Made by a program: the position numbers and the translations under genes. A DNA stretch of 64,000 bases from Oncomelania hupensis. Lineage: Eukaryota > Mollusca > Gastropoda > Littorinimorpha > Pomatiopsidae. The notes beneath the pieces were generated by a model that saw only the letters and a program-made list of their open reading frames with translations, searched no databases and was not told the DNA's origin. The stretch is from positions 16,461,009-16,525,008 of the forward strand of contig CM072513.1 in the NCBI GenBank assembly GCA_036898135.1, read 5' to 3'. Positions 22,701 through 31,114 of the stretch are shown here, piece after piece (the first letter of the stretch is position 1; every line of letters starts with the position of its first letter).

Positions 22701-25700
22701 GGCCAAATGGAGTGGTGTGCTGGTGATGGTATGATAGTGCATGCAGTTTGCCCATGACAGAAAAGTTTCTGATAAAAAAGGAAACATGTAAAGAGGTAAT
22801 TAATTTTATATGGTAATACTGTCATTCATAATACCATCAACAAAGAACAATGTTGCATATTTTGTAATAATAATAATCACAAATACACTTTTAAAAGGCA
22901 ATATCATCATTCTTATGACCAAATAACACATGTAAACACTTTCAGCAATAGCATAAGGTAACACAAAACATGTGCCATAACAGGTGATATAGGTTTGATC
23001 CTAATTCCAGCAAACCTTTTAACCTTAACCAACAAAGTACAAGCTGGATCTTGGCTGCAAATGCTTTCAGCTGCTCTCCGAGCTAGAAATGGATCTTAAA
23101 AAGAATAATCCAAGGCGATGGCGTGTAAAATGAACAGCCCCTAAGAACAAACCATACAAACCCAATGCAGGCCAAAATTATAGCTGCCACTGTATCATTA
23201 TCTGATTATGTACATCAAACTCACCTATAAAAATTGTCATCACCGTTCACTTCAGAAACATCAAAGGCATCTGTCGAAAATGCAAACATTCAATTTGTTT
23301 CAAAAGCATATCACATTGAGGCAGGTACTAGGTCATCATAGCTAAATAAATTCAGGAACCAATGGAACAGTTTATTACTATCAACAACAACAACGCAAAG
23401 AATATTAATTGGTGAAAACAAAAACATGTTGGACACAATACTAAATTTTAAAGATTTATTCGATAGCCTTAATACAAATATTAAAACTGCATGCATTTAG
23501 ATCCAAAGCAAAGTGTGGATCAGATAGGACCTTCATAAAGGCTTCATGGCCAGTTTCATCCTCAACATACTCCTATTAAATACACTATATGTCAAACAGT
23601 GACCAAAGCAATATGGCAAAAACACAGATAAAATGAATGGTTTTATGAAGAAACAATAATGTAATGAAAGTGGCAAATGGTGTCCTGCAGTGTGACCAGT
23701 ACTCTAAGTACAATATAAGCACAAAATAATGCACTAAAGAAATTTAACAGCATTAAAATGCACACATAAACCAAATAAATCTCTTTTCCACCAAACTGAT
23801 TACTCTCTGTTGGAAAGAAACATGGCCTCTCAGCTGCTTGAAACAATTCTATACCATATATAAAGTAGACAACAGTATAAACACAGAAATTGTATATAAT
23901 AATAATACACAATACTAAAACCCACTTTTTCTTCAATCGAACTCAAAGCGCGGCAGTCTGAAGTGGCTGCTATTACCAAAAGTCGAAATTAAAATACTTT
24001 TTATTTTTGTCGTTGAAATTTTAGATTGACTGCATCCAAAACCCTTATTGAAGGGAGGGAGGAAACCGGAGTACCTGGAGAAAACCTTTGGGTCCTGAAA
24101 AGTCTTGTACCTAAGTCACATAAGTTTGTCCCACACTGGGTTCAAACCCGTTACGTTTGGCATAGGAAAGCAGTTCACTCTCCACTGAGCTATCAAGCCT
24201 CCCTATAATATCATCATCATCACTCTTTTTCAATGGTTGGGCTACCAGGCCTCCCTATAATATCATCATCATGACTCTTTTTTCAATGGTTGGGCTATCA
24301 GGCCTCCTTATAATATCATCATGACTCTTTTTCAATGGTTGGGCTACCAGGCCTCCCTATAATATCATCATCAAGACATTTTTTTCAATGGTTGGGCTAT
24401 CAGGCCTCCCAATAATATCATCATGACTCTTTTTCAATGGTTGGGCTACCAGGCCTCCCTATAATATCATCATCATGACTCTTTTTCAATGGTTGGGCTA
24501 CCAGGCCTCCCTGTAATATCATCATCATGACTCTTTTTCAATGGTTGGGCTACCAGGCCTCCCTATAATATCATCATCATGACTCTTTTTCAATGGTTGG
24601 GCTACCAGGCCTCCCTATAATATCATCATCATGACTCTTTTTCAATGGTTGGGCTACCAGGCCTCCCTATAATATCATCATCATGACTCTTTTTCAATGG
24701 TTGGGCTACCAGGCCTCCCTATAATATCATCATCATGACTCTTTTTTAATGGTTGGGCTACCAGGCCTCCCTATAATATCATCATCATGACTCTTTTTCA
24801 ATGGTTGGGCTACCAGGCCTCCCTATATCATCATCATGACTCTTTTTTCAATGGTTGGGCTACAAGGTCTCCCTATAATATCATCATCATGACTCTTTTT
24901 CAATGGTTGGGCTATCAGGCCTCCCTATAATATCATCATGACTCTTTTTCAATGATTGGGCTACCAGGCCTCCCTATAATATCATCATCATGACTCTTTT
25001 TCAATGGTTGGGCTACCAGGCCTCCCTATAATATCATCATCATGACTCTTTTTTAATGGTTGGGCTACCAGGCCTCCCTATAATATCATCATCATGACTC
25101 TTTTTCAATGGTTGGGCTACCAGGCTTCCCTATATCATCATCATGACTCTTTTTTCAATGGTTGGGCTACAAGGTCTCCCTATAATATCATCATCATGAC
25201 TCTTTTTCAATGGTTGGGCTATCAGGCCTCCCTATAATATCATCATCATCACTCTTTTTCAATGGTTGGGCTACTGCATGGTGAAAAGAGATGAAATTTT
25301 TGTTCTTGTGAAACAAGCATTATAAAAAATAAAAAAAAAGATTACAACACACAAAAAAACAACTTAGGTATACCAACATTTATAACTATATAAGAAAAAT
25401 CCTCAACAACATTATCAACCACTGAAAACATCCCAAGCTACCATGGTTGCCGCGAGTGTCCAGGAATGTAGATGCTGGAACGAGAGATTTGCAGTGTTCA
25501 ATGGACTGATGATACAACTTCCATTCTTCTGGGAATTGCCCTGACCTCCTGTCATCCAGATCTTTAGCATCTGTTAAATCTCCTGCAGCATAAGAAGAAA
25601 GATCAGAGATTGTATTAACAATAATGTTGTTACACTAATGTAGGCATCAAGAGACCTGATAACCCAGTGGTATACTAAACATTTATTATTAAAATGAACT

Positions 25701-28700
25701 TTAACCCTGGTGCCATTATATTATTTTGATTTAGACACTTTATTGTCCCTTTTTATCGAGAAATTCCAGAACGCCTCCCCTGGGAAAGGCGTAATCCCAG
25801 CCTGTGGGGCGCCCAAATCCAACCTACCACAAGTATATCAACTAACAAGTTAGTATCTCGTATTGCCCCAAGTCGACGTGCGGTGGTCCCGTTGCCCTTG
25901 GTTTTAGCCACAAGCTGAAACGGGGGTATCCCAAACCTAAAAATAGAATAGAGAATTCTGAGAAATCTGTTCAAGGGAAGTAACTGATAACTAGCTACCT
26001 TTGTATTCATGGTCGCCATTTCTCGCGAAGATGTGCTGGTTGAAATTAAACGAAAGTTGGGAGAGTAACTGCATATTTCTGATAGTGAACAAAGGCTTTG
26101 CTCAATTATCGAAGTAGAACATGATGGATTTATAGAAACATGCACACATGTATATGTGAGCTCAGTGCAGGCGATCGTGAGTCTCAGTGAACGATTGTTC
26201 GCCATTCTGCTCAGATCGTTCGATGTGATGGTTCATTTATCGCTTGAAGCACACTGTATAATGCACATGCAAGGTCTGTTAAAGATATGATAATTTGAGC
26301 ATATGTTCGATTCCGTACCAATTGGAAGGTGGGGTGGAAAAATTCAATCATGGTGATGATCAATCCTATTTTGCAATGGTGGTTAGGCCTACTTTATTGT
26401 GTATGGTCACGGGTACTTACCTTTTGTAGTTTGTGTGCTTTTTGTTCTGTGGGCCTTGAGTGTTTGCCTCGCCGTGGCTCGTTGTACTTTGTTGTGGTCT
26501 CGCTCTCTTTTGATTTTTGAAAGCAAATCCAAATTGCATTGTTATCCAGCAGCATGCGAGGTCAAATTAGACGAATTCAGAGCTAACCAATCTTCTTATG
26601 ACGCCATTTTGCGTGTGTCTCGTGTGCCATGCACCAATCTCGAAGAGTCCTGCTGACGTCATTTCAGAAAAGGATTTCCCTACCCACAGTTCCCCTGGGT
26701 TTTGAAGTTTCTAAAAAATTATTTTAGGCCGTCGACGCTCTATGGTGCGCAAAGCATGTAAAGGGAAGCAACCTGTTGTACGCGCACATCGACAGAGACA
26801 TAGAAGGGAGATACTAACTTGTTAGTTGATATACTTGTGAACCTACCTAATGTTTTTGAAATTTTGCTGATGGAGCAAACTGGAGTATCCGGAGAAAACC
26901 CCTGAGACGTTAACCGAGTTTAAAGTATTTGGAGAAACATAACGACAATATCTGGAGAAACATAACATCCAAAGGCGGGATCAAACCAACACCTTTCATT
27001 GGTTTCTACCCTGTGAACAAGGCAAGTTGCCCGAGACGTTGCCCGAATTGAAAGTATTTGGAGAAACATAACTATTTGGAGAAACATAACTATTTGGAGA
27101 AACATAACTATTTGGAGAAACATAACTATTTGGAGAAACATAACGCCAGAGAGAACACTATTTGGAGAAACACAATGTCCAGAGGCGAGATAGATCCCAC
27201 ACCTGTCAGGAGTCATTGGTTTCTAGCCTATGGACATGGCAAGTTAGTTCCTCCTTACACCGCAAGGCCACAACGCTCGCTATAATGTGGATTAGCAAAA
27301 GAGATGGTGCCCTGTTAAATAATTTGTTACTAATGCATAACGGTCTTGAAAACTTCTTCTTCCTGTACTGTCCATCTGTCCTACTTGACAATTACTAACA
27401 TAATTAGGGGGTATTTTTTAGGACTGCACTGTGGGTTCTTCACTGGAGTAAAAACAAAAAAATACAAAAACAAACCAAAAAAACAAAAACAAGTAGAGAG
27501 AGCAACTTGAAAATCAATGTTCAGGGTCTCTTCAATAAACATTGTGATGAGAAAGAGCCCTTCGTTTTAGATAATAGGAGGTCAAAGGGTAAACATTAAC
27601 TCATTGCTTCTGAGGACTTCTTTATTATTAGTTTGAATTCATTTATAAAGAAAGAAACATATAATTGTAAAAGCAGACATTAATTGCAACATTATGCTTA
27701 TTCAGTTTAGTGATTCTTCAACCAAGATTGGAGATCTATAATTCTTTTAACCATGATAGTTTGAAAACTGAATGGTAGTGAATGGACGGTCAAGTTTACA
27801 AATCAAAGTATTTCATCACGACCTCATGAATGCATACACAGACCAAACAAAAACTGTTCAGAGGTTGTGATAACACTTTCAATACCCATTTTGACACCAT
27901 CAGTCTGTTACTATGGTTATACAAGCAGTCAACCCAAAAGTTACACTGACCCCAATCTTAGTGTCAGAGGTTTAAATTTAATTTTTTAATTTTAATTTTA
28001 ACAACTTTATTATTACCAAGGTGAAATTCGGGCACTTTTGTTTTTCGAAAGTACAGCAGCCCCAAGTGAAGCGCTTTACCCAAGGTACATGCTGGGTGTG
28101 TTCTTGTCACCGGCACTCACCCGTCTAGGACATGAGCATCATAATCTTTAAACAGACCTGCCTACCCCCCACATTTTTAGGAGTAACGATTTGGGACAAA
28201 AAGCGTAACATTTTGAGGGAAAATTGTAAAAGGGTATTCACACCGCGATCAATCTATCGGTCTTTAAATTCATTATATTTCTACACCAAATACTAGCAAT
28301 CTTGCAACATTTGCAATTATTAAACATTTCCAGGTCAAAGCAACTCTGGTTTATATTTCTGTTCGCATCCTGGAATCATTTTCTTAGCTGCTGGTTTAGC
28401 AGTGGCGACATCACAATCGGAATCCTCGTTGCTGATGCTATCAGTATCACGCACACACTTCATTTTAATTACTCTACTCGGCAAGCGTCTGTCTGGGCCA
28501 GTGGGGAAATGTTGCAAATTCCCTAGTAAACGTAGAAAAGCTAGTGTTCCAGCAACTGGTGCGATTGTAGCTATAAAAGTTAGCTTGCTCACGATTGGTT
28601 ATTAAGCTAGGTAATCAATGAAAAGCCGCGGTTGAAAGTACACTGATTGGCTTCTAGCTCTACTAGCCTTTAACAACTGAGCCCTAGTGTGCAAAGGCAA

Positions 28701-30285
28701 TGCGCAGAGAAAATGGCAATTAAAAAATTGGAACGAACGCCAACCAAAAAATCGTAGTTTTTGCGTTCGGAAAATCGTAGTGAAAGTAGGGAAATCGTAA
28801 AAATTGTAGTAAGGGCTGAAAATCGTAACAAAATACGGCTAAATCGTAACGGTAGGCAGGTCTGTTTAAAGTCCGTTATGATGGAATGCATGCGACATAG
28901 ACTAGACCTTGGTTTATATTCTCATCCGACGGAGGTTGCTGAGGGCAAACACCTACACACAGTCAATGCTTGCTAGATCTCTGACACACAGCTAGCATCA
29001 AGTTCGCCTGTTATGTGGAAACTACCCTATCGTACATTTCTGTATGTGGGCATACAGGATTTTTAAAATTTGATTTTGTACACTTTATTGTCCCTTTTTA
29101 TCAAGAAATTTATAGTTGCAGCTTGTGGCATGCCCAAACTCGACCTACCTAATATTAGTTGTGTTTTTGAATTTGCTGGGGGAGCAAACCGAGCACCCGG
29201 AGAAAAACCCCCGAGACGCTGCCCGAGTGGAAAGTAAATATAATTCTGAGAAACATAATGCCAGATGCTGGATTGATCCTAATCTGTCAGGCACCATTGG
29301 CTTCTGGCCTGTGGACAAAGGCAAGTAAGACCACTCGGCCACAATGCAGTCAAAAGAGCTCATCTATAAGTAAACAATACATGAACACTTTTTTCAAATA
29401 AGCTAAAGGAGTAAAGCCCTGATTTTTATTAATTGACAAAAAAATGTCTTTTAATGTTCAAGGTCATCATAGGAGAAGTACAAAAAAATGTATCAGTGAT
29501 GCACAATTCATAAATTTTACTACACACATTAATATCAACACCTATTCCTATCCTATCCTGTAAATCGACAGTCGTTGGGGCACCACAGATGATCGTTTAA
29601 CCAGCATACTCTGTCCTCAGCAACCCTCATGGCTTCAATCAGTGTCAAGCCAGTCCATTCTCGAATGTTGTCCTCCCACCTATTTTTCTGTCTCCCCTTT
29701 TCTTCTGCATCATTGCACTGTGCTATGCAGGATGGTCTTTGCAAGGCCTGATGCTCTGGTGACGTGGCCATACCATCGGAGTTTCCGTTTCTTCACCACT
29801 GTGAGCATGTCATCATGTTGTCCAATGGCTTATGTGATGGTCTTTTGGACTTCGTTGTTGGTGATGTTCCGGGTACAGGCAATGCCCAGAAGTCTTCTGT
29901 AGCACCACATCTCCATGCTTTATATTCTTTGTTGTAGGTCTGCTGTGAGGGTCCATGTTTCACAAGTGTATAAGAAGATGAAGATGACAAGGGAGCGCAG
30001 CAGCCTTACCTTATCTTACCTTATTATCAGCACCATTACTTATTATTATAACATGCAATATTACCTGTAATAAGTACAAGCTGTGGCTTAACAACTCTTA
30101 GATACTCTCTGCAGAAGTCCACCAAGTCAGGCCCCCTGTTCAAGTCACGGAACTTGCTGATGTGTATATCTGAAACCTTTCATTTTAGTGTCACATTATA
30201 TTAGCAATCAAGGATTTCACAAATAAGCTCTTTGGATGAAATCATTGTGATCAATTTCTCAAAGGATTAATTGATAATGTTTACA

Positions 30286-30353
<68 letters not shown>

Positions 30354-31070
30354 TAATCATCATCACCATTGTTGTCGTCATCATCATCATCATTTAGTTT
30401 GTAAAGCACACATAGCAGACAATATATATATCTGCTCAAAGTGCATAAAACATCAAGACACAATGCACAAAACAATACAAAACACTACATAATAACAATA
30501 ATTATGAATGAGATAAAAGATACAAAACACTACATAATAACAATAATTGTGAATGAGATAAAAGATACAGAACCAGTGATTGTCCTAGGGATTTGCAAAA
30601 CCGGTATGACGTCACAGTAAACAAACCCACTCGAACGCAAACCGGTAGGCCAGTCATGGAAACCGGTATGAGTATGACCCATAGCAAAGCTTAATAATGC
30701 GCCACTATTTTATATAAGTAGATGGCGACTCTGTTAATGCACTTTCTGTTTCATTAGAAACATCTTCGTCTTCACATAAACTTCTTTTATCGCCCCTCTC
30801 CTCCCTAGCAAAATATTGTTTGCTTCTTCATTATTACTACCTATCTGCCACTGTCACAATACATACTGACGAGCATGAGGGAAGAAAAAATCGAAAAGTG
30901 CACGAGTTTAATTTATCCATATTCATGATAGCCTTGCGCCCGCCAATGTTATATCATTCTGTATTAATTACCTCAAAGAATATGGCAAGTCTACTGAACG
31001 CATTCGCAGGCCTCTCGTCTACACTCCCTAAACACATAATCAGCATGGCTGGTTGGTTGGCTGGCTGGCT

Positions 31071-31114
<44 letters not shown>

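Noticed and set aside
25753..26205. 150-codon minus-strand frame upstream of TMEM62 exon 3
   Set aside because: Its C-terminal part is translated SINE sequence and the rest shows no domain or splice support.
26329..26656. Two overlapping hydrophobic plus-strand frames
   Set aside because: Short, no homology recognised and no splice context; likely chance.
30271..30492. Poly-Asn/His frame
   Set aside because: Translation of the (AAT)n microsatellite.
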